A stretch of 64,000 nt of DNA from Paramyrothecium sp. XJ0827 (GCA_020881915.1 JAJFPB010000009.1:1984001-2048000); one strand, 5' to 3'. Counted from the first letter of the stretch, positions 21,124 to 32,941 are shown. Made by a program: numbers and translations. The notes: generated from the sequence alone by a model not told the origin.

Positions 21124-22569
21124 TCAAATGCACAGAACAATGGCAATCAGCCCGACTAGCGCTAGCTGTGTGACACCTGGTCCGCCGAGATTCGGCGCTC
21201 CACTATCTCCATTCGCTGAAAGGCACAGGTCTTTTCCGGGCCACGGTACATCTTTTCCCCAACGCCCCTCGACGGCTTCACAATCAACATCACCAGAACG
21301 GTCGTCGAGAAAGAAGGTTCCGTTTACGGAGGTCGTATTCCACAAGTCTTCACTGTAGTAGTCGGGTTAGTACAAAAGCATCCATTGGGAAACAAGGTTC
21401 GAGCACTTACACGAATTCGTGGGCCACATTGGCTACTATAAAGACTTCTTCGAGTACATTCTCCGGCCAGTGCCATATCTTAGCACCATTTTGATCTAAG
21501 ACGAAGTTCAAGTAGCGGGGCTTCGCGAATGGTGATGGATGCATCCTTCCAATTCTTTGTGGCAGCGGATGTTGTCATGGTACGAAGCTTTTGGCAGTTG
21601 TAAATCCTCACTCTGTCTACGTCGTCCATGTCAAGATGGATTTCAGTATGGTTGCCGAAGAATTCCAGGTTCGTTATGTTGAGTCGGTCAAGTGTCTCGG
21701 ATTTCTTGAAACCAGCGCCGTTGCTGAGTCTGAGCTCATGGACTTCAATCGACTTGCTTTCAGGGCCTCCAAATATCACCGTCAAATCTTCTTTCGAGAC
21801 TCGCATCCTTTTAACTTGTTTTCATCCGAAATTTATGGTTTTGACGTTCGGGAACATCCACGCGTTGAATGTAATCTCATCGTCAAATCCAGGTGTGCCA
21901 GTAACGTAGGGGTCAATGGGATTTTTGTAGAGACCATCAACGTTGTCGACGTGGCCCACGTTTGCTAAACCCACACGGAAGTTCCGCTGCGAGCCTTCGT
22001 AAGGTCCTTCCAAACCAGACAGCAATAGCGTTCTCAGTTCTGGTGTAGAGATCGAGAAGCTTTCGACGGATTTTAAACGCGTAAGGTCGATAAAAGTGAC
22101 GTGCCGATTGTCGATATTGACCTTGACACGCACAGTCTCGAGCTTTGGCAGCAGCAAGCTCCTCAGTCCTGCAGTCTCCCGAATCACCACCTCGCTACCG
22201 ACCTGCGCCAAGTCTGGCATCGAGATATTGAAAGGTGGCTTCCCTGGGGTCGGACAAGTATAGCATGTGCCGTTCACATGCAGCCAGCCTTTCACTTCCT
22301 CAACGCCTTTGAGAACGACATCTTCGCTAAGTTCCTCCGAAAACACGAGGTGGCCGTCAATCACTCGACACTTCTCTTCTCTGAGACCTCTTGAGCATTG
22401 TTATGGTTGGAATTGTAACGTTGCCGAGACAGTTGACATTTCCTAGGACTCTGCGTCGCATAGTATGTCAACAATCGTCCGTGATGTAAACACGTTGATA
22501 TGACAAACATGATTACCTTGAACACAGAGGAAATAGTCCAATAATCCAGGTTGCTGTATAGTAACGCAT
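21124..22569 (-). pseudogene. GPI-anchored Ecm33/receptor-L-domain-like wall protein, interrupted by a TGA and a frameshift
   Basis: Exon 1 (22569-22517) encodes a signal peptide, MRYYTATWIIGLFPLCSR, and splices over 22516-22390 into a repeat domain of short leucine/valine-rich strands (VIRETAGLRSLLLPKLETV, FIDLTRLKSVESFSI and so on) with several N-x-T/S sites, as in Ecm33/Sps2 proteins. A final exon ends with DLCLSANG, a spacer and the hydrophobic tail GVTQLALVGLIAIVLCI, a GPI signal. Two lesions: an in-frame TGA after TINFG near 21830, with coding sense continuing in the same frame, and a one-base shift in the CCCC run (GGGG at 21517-21520 plus) after ITIREAP; downstream the frame YLNFVLDQNG resumes. 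I could not find introns removing either. Could be decay or sequence error. Confidence 0.7.
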
Positions 22570-23525
22570 GACGGGAGTCGGAGGGAAATGTTGTTATTCG
22601 CACGATCAGCCTTACCGAATCGAGGGCATTCGCGAAGCAATGGTGATCTTATAGCGGCTGCATAGAGTCCTCCCTCCATGCCTCCTTTTCGTCTTAAGTT
22701 TAAGGTCATCCGCTTTGTAGTTTTGATCTATGCAAGCCTCTTGTCCTAGTCCGGGCATGGGGGACACTCGAATCTAAATTTGGCGTTTCAATCTCCCAAA
22801 GGCCAATTCCCGCAAATACATACCCTGCCATGTTGGTCGCGAATGGTTCAAGTACATTTGCACCAACCAGCACAGCGGGATCCACCCCCAGCACAACATC
22901 AGCGTGCCGATGGTGCTGCAAGGGGCAGGTGCGAGCATCTTGGCGCCATTGTGATGTCCTATAATAACGTCCCCTTTTCAATGAGGCTTGGGAAGCATCG
23001 AATATTTGCCAATCCCAGGCAATTACCCCTCGTCTGCCATATTTTCAATTCTGATCTGTGCAACACTCTTGTATGAAGGACTTCTTTTGCCTGGCAGTAG
23101 ATACTGTGCCAAGAGTCCTGAGTATCACACCCATTGCCACAATCAATTAACCGACAGCCAGGCCGGAAATGTCTGCAATAGGCTTTCTGATATGAAATAG
23201 GCTTTTGAACATCGAAAAGGCTTTCTAATAGGCTGTCTGAATTATGCCGTTTGATCGATGCAAGGATTGTGTGCCTACGCGGACCCCTTAACTCTCGGCA
23301 AAATTGGCTCAATCCTCAGCCTTGCCACGCTCCCCACTCAACAACTTGTACGCAAAAAGAAACTGAGCCCGGAGGGTCTTCTCTGGCGTTATCAGGACCC
23401 AGAAAACACGAGCTCTTGTAGCAAATAGTATCGTGTTTTGACCATGACGAAGGATTCGCAAGGAAACGCTGAAGGTGGCCCAGAGGGGCACAGCCTGGTA
23501 CATTACTCAAATTCATATTGAAGAG
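22570..23525. other. Intergenic with short imperfect direct repeats
   Basis: No gene seen. At 23178-23245 about four imperfect copies of ATAGGCTTTCTGA follow one another. Confidence 0.4.
23178..23245. repeat. Imperfect short direct repeats (ATAGGCTTTCTGA-like)
   Basis: ATAGGCTTTCTGA, ATAGGCTTTTGAA, AAGGCTTTCTA and ATAGGCTGTCTGAA occur in a row. Read by eye; the unit is degenerate. Confidence 0.55.
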
Positions 23526-25235
23526 CTATAACGCTAGCTGTAGAAGGCCGTTATCTGGTGAGATTGAATCGGAACTCAGAGAAAGCATCCTGACACATTC
23601 GGGCAACGCAGCCTCCACTTCGGACCAGTTGACTGAGTCGGCTTGGGCGAGCATCCCCCGATGCATCTCAGCCATGTCTCGACTGTCCCACCCACCCTCT
23701 CTTCTGTTGAGAGCCTCGAGCAACGCACAGGCTTGCAGCCTAAGCTCTTGGTCTGATGTCATGAAGATGATCAGTGAGAGGCCCGACACTAAGGAGCCAC
23801 TCTTTGCAAAGGTTGGCCTTTGCAGTGCAATCAGCTTCCTCGCAACCGGTTCGGCGTGTTTCCAGAAGTTCTCACAGGCCTCATTTATAGCTATTTGGTC
23901 TTTCGTGGGCTCATCAAAATGTAGGGCTATTTGCCAAACACCCTGCTGCAGCTTCAGACTTGCCAACTGTGCCGCTTCTCGTGCAGATATAGATTGTGGG
24001 GACCTATCGGCAACAGTCAAGTCAAAACGATCGCTCCATTCTCTGAATTTCGCGTTGACAGCAAGCGCTTCTTCACTCGGCCAGTTGCAGTTTTTCTTCT
24101 CCTCCCACGGCGGCTCAAGCTCCATAGCCATGAGATCTAGGTGTCGTAACTCGGTGGCTGCTTGGGAGAGAGACTCAAATGGTACTTCTCTTTGACTTTG
24201 CAGATTTACCGAGCAGATATCTCCTTGCATCTTCGATGGTGGTGATAAAAAGTCGTCCATGAGAATCGAGTAATCCGTACCAACCTCCGCGAAGATAGCG
24301 AAGACGGGCTTCATCATTCCTGGAAGTCGGGAGTTCATGCGGAGGTTTTGGTCCTCTAAGAGGCGCAGACCTGCTTTCAGGTGTCGCAGAGATTCTCTGT
24401 ACCGACCGATCATGCTTTCGTAGGAGATGAACAGAAGGCAGCAGATAAAAAGTGTATCCGTGTCTAAAGAAGATGAACTCGTAAGGTGGGCGATAGCCTG
24501 GTTGTATAGCCTGAAGCCATCGAAGTAGAGGTCAATTATGACATGTGAGGGCGTGCCCGTTGAGGCACGACACATGTATAGTTGGTGTGCGGCTCCGACG
24601 GCCGCCATGGTATGCCGGACGGCTACATTTTGATGTGCATATGGTAAGGCGGTAAAGGTCCAGAAGTCGGCTAGTTCCGGGGATTCGTCCAACTCCAAGG
24701 AAGTGACTGAGCAAAAGTGGGAAAAGAATTGTACCTCCAGTGAGGTATCTTCAGGACAGGGATGTAGAGGGGGTCGAAGAGTAATTGCTTGTGTAGAGGT
24801 TGGTGTGATATCAAAGGACACTGCAGCCGGAGCTGCCTTGGACTTTTTGGACTTTTTGGACTCTTGGGACGGCTTGGCGTCTGCATAGCCATCACAGACT
24901 ACTTTGTCGTTTTTGCAGCGCAGACAGGTAGGCTTGCCTTCGTCGCATTTCTTATGGCGGATTCTGCCCTGGTCAGTATAGCTTGATCGCCTGATGCTTG
25001 CTTGCAATTGGAGGCACGAGGCTAGATGGAGTTTACCCACTTGCTACAGGCAGTGGACCAGTTAGCTCACGTCTTGCGTATGTACAAGCATGCACGTTTT
25101 GACACCTTACCAGGTTATGCATCCAGTGCGGACTTTACGACTAAACGCTCGCACACGTTCTCCGCCACGGCGAATGGGCGGGTCGCTTGGCTTGGCCGCC
25201 GGGTCCGGACCCTCGTCCCCTGCACTCCTCCTCAT
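23526..25235 (-). CDS. Zn2Cys6 fungal transcription factor (C-terminal DUF3468-type), zinc-cluster junction irregular
   Basis: Exon 1 (25235-25111) starts MRRSAGDEG and ends RKVRTGCIT plus TG, before a GTAAGG donor. Exon 2, to 23526, resumes RIRHKKCDEGKPTCLRCKNDKVVCDGY. Together they make a classic GCITCRIRHKKC cluster, but no AG acceptor supplies the single base needed to complete the second cysteine: the sequence at the boundary is CCAGGGCAGAATC. A KKSKKSK low-complexity run follows (residues ~80). The rest matches the fungal_trans_2 type with the HHFC-like FFSHFCSVTSLEL segment, YESMIGRY, and a long helical domain. Target genes unknown. Gene is otherwise full length; the junction needs RNA evidence. 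Confidence 0.75.
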
Positions 25236-25996
25236 ATCCCTCTTAGTGACTTGATCTCACAGGGTGGAGATTGCAGTGGGCATAGAGATTTCGTCCCCAA
25301 TTGAAGCCTCCAAGTCGTTGCCAGGACAAAGTTACAGAGCCAAGGTAAGGTTTTCTAGTTGGCAAAAGCCGGCCCGAGGGATTTATAGACCGAAACGCTC
25401 AGGCAGTGCCTGGCATCCGTTGCCAAGGCCGGGGCGCCGACTGACATACGCTATAGCCAATCATTTCTATTCAAGAGGGTCCACTTCCCTTTGCTAGCCC
25501 ATGAAAAGCTCTATATTTGGAAGATTTGAGGCAGGACACGAATCTACTTGGAGGAAATACGGCCTAGTTAATATACCAACCGCCCGAATGAGTTTGGCAA
25601 GCATCGTCTCAGAAACTCGCTAGTATCGAACCAGCCGATAGATAGATAAAAAGAAAAGAAGAAGAAGAAAGAATAGCCGAAGTAAACGACTTCACCATAG
25701 AACAAGTAGGTGACGCTTTCTTGTAATCAAGAAATACAGCAGCTCCATGGGAAACAACTACGAGAATATTTTTGGGCTGGTGAGATGGGCCAGCTTGCTA
25801 ATATCCATCTAGCAAGGTCAGATTCTGTATTTTGACACAGATTGCTCACCGGTTGACTCACACAAACGATCGCAGTGCGGGCTGATTCGCAGGAACGGGA
25901 TGGTTTTGAGATCTTCTCGTCTAGCATTGTCAATTTTTGAGCTACCTGGTCATAAAGATAAAACTAAAACACGGCTCTTTTATGTTCAAGGCTTGC
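25236..25996. other. Intergenic, no gene seen
   Basis: Includes a purine-only stretch (AAAAAGAAAAGAAGAAGAAG-like) around 25648-25672. Upstream of the Zn2Cys6 start and downstream of the hydantoinase stop. Confidence 0.4.
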
Positions 25997-28900
25997 CTAA
26001 AACGATCCGAATTCCTCAATGACACTCCTGGATTGCACGAATTCGTCGTCGACGCTAACCACCGGTATCTTCAACCCGAATCCTGCTGGCCCTCCTACCG
26101 CCAGGCCTTTCTCAGTCTTCCAGAGCGGATGGGCCGGCAGGGCGATGACACTAACACGCAGGCCGTACCGCAGGTCTTGCGATCCAATCGCCTCACCATC
26201 TTGGCCCAGAATCGAGATCAAGTCGGGGACCGTGCAGACGACTTTTTGTGATTTCTCAGAGCCGTCGGCATCCCCAAGAGCAGCGTAAAGGTACTCGTTC
26301 TGGAATGGGATAACCATGTGAGGCTCCTCCTCGTCTACCGAAGCCTTTTGGCTCCTCTCGTCATTGGATGGGCCGATAATCACCGTGCCCATCGTATAAC
26401 CACCACCAATGTAGCGGCGGACATCGATAATCTTGCCCGTGTAGAGAAGTTTACCGGCACAAACATCAAACTGTTCGCAGTCAATGAGCATTAGCATACT
26501 GCCAGTGTCAGTCATTGTGTTTTTACTTACAATTGCGTCCAAGTAACTTTTCTTGAGGCGTCGCGCTTCGTGGATAGCTCGGCCCAGGTACCAAGCCAGC
26601 GAGAGGGTGTTGGGAACTCCGTGAGACTTGACGGCCGCGCCTGATAGCGGATTGGCACACACGGCGCAACCCAACCCAAGCTCGATGGCCGTCGAGCGGA
26701 GCATCATCTCCAACCTCTGGGGAGTGTCGGCTTGCTGCGCAGGAACCGGTGAGTTAGCGCTGATCTTTCAACAACCTTGGGATGCAAGTTGCCTCACCAT
26801 GACGACGGAAGTGTTGTTGCGGGCGTCAGCCAGCACGCAGGGCGTGAGAGAGTGACCGTAAACGCTGAAAGTAGCTATGTTATACACGGTCAATATGAAA
26901 ACAATCTGCCAAGCCTTATGGGTCATGTCCTTACCGTGATACATGGTCGGATAGGCTCGGCCCATTGCATCGCCGTCAACGACGGGAATGTCGAAATGCA
27001 CACCGGTAGGGAAAACGCTCATTCCATTTCCGCCACCACTGTAGCGTCCGTGTCAGCATAGGTTTGAAGCAAGTGAGTTGGGTGTCTTACATTTCGTCGA
27101 TGAAAACCCCATCAAACTTCTCACGACCGACAATCTTGCCAACGGCCTCGATGCCAGCCGCAATCTCGTTGCCTCCAGCGATACGCTCATTGATCACACT
27201 CGGGCTGCCGTACCAGGAGCCAAAGCAAACCATATCGGTGTCTTTGAGTGCCTTGGGCGAGATGATGCGCATCTTGCCTTGGTCGCTTGTGCGTAGGCTA
27301 TGCAAGCTTTTCAGATATTCATGGTGAGTCGGACCGCCGCCTCCGGTGCCCAAGACACCGCAACCCGTTGAGATTAATTCCAGGTCCACCTCTGACACGT
27401 ACCAAACGCCTTGCCGTACAACTGGTCGGTACTGAGCGAGATCGACGGCTAGAGATGGCTTTACCGTCGACTGAAGGCCATTGGGGATGCTGACCTTCTC
27501 GCCTTCATCTTCCGCCGGGGAGTCCTTCTCTGTTTCCAGAGGTGGTGAAGGCGGAGGAGTTGTTAAATCGGTAGGGATTGCGAGTTTACCGACGGCGCGT
27601 ACTTGGATACGCATAGCGGCGTTGTCCGTGTATTGCAGAGGCATCTTATTGATCTCGACAATTTCGACGTCTTGCCTCGCGGCTCCTTTTTGCACCGCCA
27701 GGTCGATTGCCTTTTTGCGGGCGGCCTCGATGATCTCAGTTTCTGACCGCCCGGCTAGGACTTCTACTACGTCGATGTCGCCAGAAACCTTTGCTATCGC
27801 TGCACCCACAGCATTGGCTGCCCCTTGGTGGATCGGGTGAATGCACTTGTCCACGTTGTCCAAGTCTTCCGTGACAAGAAGAGCACCGCCTCCGCAAAGT
27901 AGCATGTGAACGGGTGCTGTAGAAATCTTCATCTGTTCCACCACGCTCTCGAGCATGCTCTTCATTTCCTTGCGCGCCCCTTGAATGATTGACTCCGGGA
28001 TGTCCTTGACGAGCGCAGCATCGCCGAGTTGCGCTTTGCCTGCTGCCACAACAATATCGGTAGTAGTTAATGTTTTGCCTCCGAATACTCGTGCTTCCTG
28101 TGTCAAGAAGTGTCCCACGGACCCGGGCCCGATCTTAATGCCGTCATCAATCTCATGGCCAACGTGAACTTTGCTGCCGCCGCCTAGGCCAATGGAGACC
28201 ACCTCTGGCATGGAGAACGCGGTTCGGACACCGCCTACTTCCACAAAGCCAGGGGCCTGACGCGGGAATCCGGAAGGCAAAAGTGCACAAACGTCTGTGG
28301 TAGTGCCTCCAATATCTACCACTAGGACTTGTGGTCTGGTGGCAATATCGTCATCTTGCTTCATCGGCCCGCCAAGTACCGCTTGGTCAATGCCGGCGAG
28401 GAACGCAGCACCTGTCATGCTATTCGTGGGGCCGCTCGCGAAGGTCTTGATGGGATATTCCGCCGCCACGTCAGCCTCGATGAGCGTACCGTCATTCTGT
28501 GAGAGGTACAGAGGGCAAGACAGCTGCAGGCGCGCCATGGCTCTCCTAAAGCCCCTGGTCACTTTGGCGGCAGTTCTTAAGATGGCAGCGTTGAGAATCG
28601 TCGCGTTCTCTCTCTCCAGGAATCCTGTTGGTCCGATGTCGTGAGAACAGACGACTCGCAATTCGGGCGCCTCCTCGAGAAGGATCCGCTTGCATTGCTC
28701 CTCGTGAAGACCCTCGTGATCAAGAGGAGAGAAGACGCCAACAAGAGCTACGGACCTTACACCTGTAGCGGCAATGTCCCTCGCCGCCGACTTGATCTGC
28801 TCAACATTGAGAGGAGCAATCTCGCGCCCGTCAATCTCGAATCCGCCGTCTAGGTAGGTGACGCCGCCATCCAGAATCCCACGTAAGCCAACTGAGAAAT

Positions 28901-29225
28901 CCGAGAACGGTGGAATCTGCCGGGTGAAGGGCCCGCAAAGTCGAACTACTGCGACACGGTCCAGCCGTCTCGCATCGGCCTCAACCAGAGCGTTGATGAA
29001 GTGCGTCGTGCCAATGGTGACACTCAAGACGCGGTTCTGGTCGACGGCAGACTGGTCCAAGACCGCCCGGATCGACGCTTCAATGCCGCTTGTGATGTCT
29101 TCTGTCGTTGAAGCCTTGTGAGATGCCAAGACACCGCGCCCTGGGGTGTCGAAGGCCTTGATGTCGAGGATGGCAGCGTCGGTATTCGTGCCTCCGACGT
29201 CAACACCGATGCGGAAGAGCGACAT
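25997..29225 (-). CDS. Hydantoinase/oxoprolinase (HyuA-type) fused to a DUF917 domain (997 aa)
   Basis: Exons 29225-27091, 27038-26935, 26874-26798, 26734-26531 and 26470-25997 sum to 998 codons. Residues 1-540 are Hydant_A_N/Hydantoinase_A: FRIGVDVGGTNTDAAI (ATP-binding phosphate loop), SVTIGTTHFINALV, VVDIGGTTTDVCAL, and GLGGGSKV. Residues about 600-997 match DUF917 (the S-methylthiohydantoin desulfurase family): STGCGVLGTGGGGPTHHEYL, VDGDAMGRAYPTMY, and the C-terminal LLYTGKIIDVRR. HyuA-type proteins open cyclic amides such as hydantoins using ATP. A cytosolic role in hydantoin or thiohydantoin use is inferred. It is divergent from an NCS1 permease across a common promoter, strong support for a shared uptake and breakdown route. 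The fourth intron (60 nt) is a multiple of three, so retention would leave the frame open. Confidence 0.9.
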
Positions 29226-29889
29226 GATTGATGTGGTTCAAGGGCTTTGGCGGGCAAATTCGCCTGTACTATGCCAGTTCGCTTCCTAACGCCCACGGTT
29301 TCAGTGGTTGTTGAAATATTGAAGTACAACCATTTCAAGAGGCTCGCAACCAGATATCACCAATTTATCAACCGGGCTTATACCATGAGTCGCATGTTGT
29401 CCAACGTCAATCTCTCACCAATAGATGTGAATCTCCACAGGCTCAGACATCGGCCAATCGGCCAAGTGACCCCGCAGTGGAAGGGCGTATCACGACGCCG
29501 AGCTCTGGCAGGCTAATGGCAATCATGTCGGCCAACTTGGCATGTCCGACTCCACTGCCGAAAGTTGGCCGATCACTGTGGGTCCGCATGACTCTGCGCC
29601 TCTGTCAGAACTTGTCTCTCGACCCATCTTCTGGCACTTCGAGATAAGCATCTCTTCGATCGTTGTTCTGGATTGGCGCATTTTCGCCCTGAGCCTCGGC
29701 CTCTATCAACGCCAACCGGGGTCAAGATAATCGCTGCGCGCTCGACATGTCCATAAGACTGCCGCGTCGGCTCGTGTCGTGCTGACCCTGCATCACCCAC
29801 TCTCTCCAGTTGTGCAGTTTCGTTCCCCACCGCATCTGACACTTCCACTGCCGCGTCGGTGCTCAACCCTAGCACTTAAGAGTTCCGAA
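29226..29889. promoter_or_regulatory. Bidirectional promoter of hydantoinase and NCS1 permease, with TCGGCCAA boxes and a GATA site
   Basis: 664 bp between start codons. TCGGCCAA occurs at 29450-29457, 29458-29465 and 29528-29535, and inverted at 29565-29572; the first two are directly abutting. GATAAG stands at 29643-29648, an AreA/GATA-type nitrogen site. The 13-mer ATCGGCCAAGTGA at 29457-29469 is also found at 42008-42020, just upstream of a Zn2Cys6 gene. CGG triplets fit zinc-cluster protein binding. Function inferred. Confidence 0.6.
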
Positions 29890-32007
29890 ATGGCTTTAAC
29901 ATCATTACTCAAGAGGATCGAGTTGACCGGTGGGCCCCAAGGCATTGTTGGTTGCCCCAGATCCTGCCTCTGTCGTCCGGTTCTAAATGCATTTCTAGAA
30001 TGAGGATATCCGTCCTGTGGAGTCTGCTCGCCGGACATGGACGTGGATAACCTTTCAAAACTTCTGTACGCCCTTGCGAATGCCAATGTCTATTAGCTAT
30101 TTCTTCTAGTACTGACCATAACCAGGGCTCCTGATCAATTGCAACATTGCGACTCACTTGACTGGCAGTGCCCTCATTCCTTTGGGCCTCACTTGGTGGC
30201 AAGCTATCATAGGTGAGCAAGAGATCCAAATAGGATGACAGGGCCTCGTTTCTGACTACATTGTTTGCATAGCGATTGCCATCGGTAATGTAATCGCTAC
30301 TGGTGCGCTCATCATCAGCTCCCTAGCTGGAGCATATTACAACAGTAAGTGGGCCTTGGATCCTCCAGTTGAACCGTCCCAGGCCGATTCTGTTGCGCGT
30401 GGTTCACTAACTATCCTCGACTCCTCTGCAGTTGGTTTTGCTGTGTTCAATCGAGTGACCTGGGGTATCTGGGGAGCTCAATTCGCGATATGGAACAGAA
30501 TATTTCTAGCCTTCAGTATGTGTTCCCTCTACCTTGCGCCTTGTTCGCGACAGCTGCTAACAATTCCCTAGTTTGGTCAGTCGAGACATTCCTACCTACT
30601 TCGTTGATGCCGCCACTGACACAAACGAACTACGAAATGCTGACCTTTTTCGCAGGTATGGATTCCAATCATGGGTTGGCGGCGAGTGCCTTTACCTCGT
30701 CCTGCTCTCCTGGGATCCCAAGTATGAGGAGCGCATTCCAAACACGATCCCTGAAGAGACTGGCATGACATCAGCGCACTTCGTTGCCTACGTTATCTTC
30801 TGCGTTATCAGCCTCCCCGTTCTATGGATTAAGCCACATCGGATCGAAAAGTTCTTTTATGTTGCGAGCTCGTTCACCTTGGTTTTCTTCATCGTTCTCC
30901 TCATCTGGGCCCTCGCGACCATGGGTCCGGATGGCTTCGGAACGACGCTCGACTCCGAAACCCACATCCCGACAACAGGTGGCCCCTACAGCGCCGTTTG
31001 GCTCATGATTTTCGGCATCATGTCGACTGTTGGCTCCATCGCAGCCGGTATCATGAACCAGAACGACTACGCGCGTCTCGCCAGGCGGCCGTCCGACGCG
31101 ATCTGGGGGCAGGTGTTTGCCTTTCCGTTATACAGCATGTTTGCTTCCATCGTGGGGATCCTGGTCACGGCCGCCACGCAGCAGCGGATGGGCGGAGAAG
31201 CCATCTGGAACCCGCCCACACTTCTGGCGCGTGTCTTGGAGAAGGATCCCAGCTCTGGGACGAGAGCGGCCATCTTCTTCGGAGGTCTCGCGCTCATCAT
31301 CTCGCAAATTGGAAGCAACCTGCCCGGAAACGCGCTCTCTGGTGGTATTGACTTGGCGGCTGTGTTCCCCAAGTACTTGAACATTCGCCGTGGCGCCTAC
31401 ATTGTGGCTCTGCTAAGCCCTGCAGTAAACCCATGGCGGCTCGTGAACACCGCGACAATCTTCCTTACTGTACTATCCAGTTACAGTGTCTTCCTCGCGC
31501 CAATGACAGGCATGATGGCTTCGAGTTACCTCCTTGTCAACAAGCGCAAGCTGAATGTTGATGACTGCTATCGCATGGACTCTAGCAGTATTTACTGGTA
31601 CACCAAAGGCTGCAATTGGAGGGCCCTCGCTGCCGTAAGTCTCTCGCTGCACAATTGAGATTGGTTCTTTTTGAGTTATGATCTAACAAACAACCTAGTG
31701 GATTACCGGCGTTGTTCCGTGTTTGCCAGGCTTCATCGCAGCAGTCGACACGTCCGTCACTGTCACAGATGCTGCTATAGAACTGTACTATCTCAACTAC
31801 CTCTTTGGGTTCTTGATCAGCGGGTTCGTCTACTATGTATTACATGTTCTATTTCCTTCGACTCGGGTCAATGAATTCCTGAACAGCACTGGATCTCCTA
31901 AGGAGGTCCAGAACTTTTATCGAGGAAATTGGGAAACAATTACGGCACAAGAGACGGGAACGCCAGTCGAGGAAGAACACCATTCCGATTTAAGCAAGAA
32001 TTGTTAG
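29890..32007 (+). CDS. NCS1-family permease, Fur-type (552 aa), with a 4-nt micro-exon
   Basis: Eight exons close in frame: 29890-29946, 29999-30065, 30126-30212, 30273-30344, 30432-30515, 30572-30575, 30656-31634, 31699-32007 (1659 nt). NCS1 marks include NEDIRPVESARRTWTW, NCNIATHLTGSALIPLGLTWWQAI, SLAGAYYNIGFAVFNRVTWGIWGAQFAIWNR, then the IWYGFQSWVGGE motif that requires the 4-nt exon TTTG, and SNLPGNALSGGIDLAAVFPKYLNIRRG. About twelve membrane helices. The family moves purines, pyrimidines, allantoin and hydantoins (Mhp1 is the bacterial hydantoin carrier). With the divergent hydantoinase the likely cargo is a hydantoin-like ring; this is inference. A plasma-membrane protein with a short acidic C-tail. 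Confidence 0.93.
30572..30575 (+). other. 4-nt micro-exon (TTTG) of the NCS1 permease
   Basis: Flanked by CCCTAG and GTCAGT. The upstream intron 30516-30571 has branch GCTAAC, the downstream intron 30576-30655 has branch GCTGAC. It supplies the last two bases of Ile and the first two of Trp in the conserved IWYG motif; skipping it would shift the frame. Confidence 0.75.
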
Positions 32008-32941
32008 GCGCGTGCTGAATTTCAGGCATGGCCAAGAGGCATCAGAATTTGCTGGATAGTATTCCATCTTTTCAGCGATGTTGTTAATTTCTTCTTTTCG
32101 TATTGTATTATACCGATTCTATATCTAGCTAGGCTAATGCCTCTCCTTTTGGGAGACTCTTTTGGAAGTCTCTCTGATGTGAATGAGTGTGTCGATTTGT
32201 GCTATGGTATTCGTGTAATCTCCCATAGCGATGGGACGAGCTCTAGCAGCGCAGGTGCAAAGTTGATATACTCTATTTGTCATTACACTGATCTCTCAGA
32301 AAGCACTTGCAAACCAACACGCCGAATAAGAGAACATCTTGAGGCAAAGAGCAGAAGCTTTGACAATTCGCTTAAGTGATCCAAACTCTTATCGTAGATA
32401 TGCCATGTTCACTACGCCGAGGTTCCCCACTCTCTTTCTTGGCACGCCTTCACCAGTTCGCCGACCCCGACGCCGGCCGACCTAACCGGTGAGCAAAACT
32501 GGGCAGAGGAGCTGATGCTAACAGCGCAGCACTAGCGCCGCGAAAACGAATGGCCATGTCCATCTCTTCTGGCCGAACGTGAGACCTCGCGCAATTAAGT
32601 GGATCTCGAATTACTCCGAGAACGCTTGATATCTATGGCTCGAAACGATTCCGCCGTGTCGGTAGCGACCCACATGTAAGACCGGAAATTAGCGATTTCA
32701 TGTCGAATGTGAAGAAAATCCAATACGCATAAAACACGTCAACATCTTGAATATTTAAAACAGTCTCAACGAACAGTTCCATCAAAGCATTCTCAAGTCG
32801 TTTGTAGACAGTAATCACTATTCAAATCCGCTTTCTATAGTAGGTCATGTTGTACAGTTTGCCGATCGCCATCGGCCGTTGCAATGCTTGCCCCATCAGG
32901 CTGTTCCCCCACTCTAGCATCGCCAACCCCAGACGGGGCTG
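32008..32941. other. Intergenic, no gene seen
   Basis: AT-rich spacer between convergent stops of the permease and the Dal81-like regulator. No supported content. Confidence 0.45.

Noticed and set aside
26471..26530. Treating the 60-nt segment of the hydantoinase as coding
   Set aside because: It is open in frame, but has GTAAGT, branch-like TGCTAAT and CAG ends, and splicing it out restores the usual DUF917 spacing.
28297..28644. Plus-strand open frames across 27.0-29.1 kb
   Set aside because: They mirror the well-supported hydantoinase on the other strand and carry no domain.
30060..30130. Apparent frameshift in the NCS1 permease after TWITFQNF
   Set aside because: Using GTACGC at 30066 as donor and CCAG at 30125 as acceptor gives FQNFWLLINCNIATH in frame, with a TACTGAC branch site; no lesion is needed.
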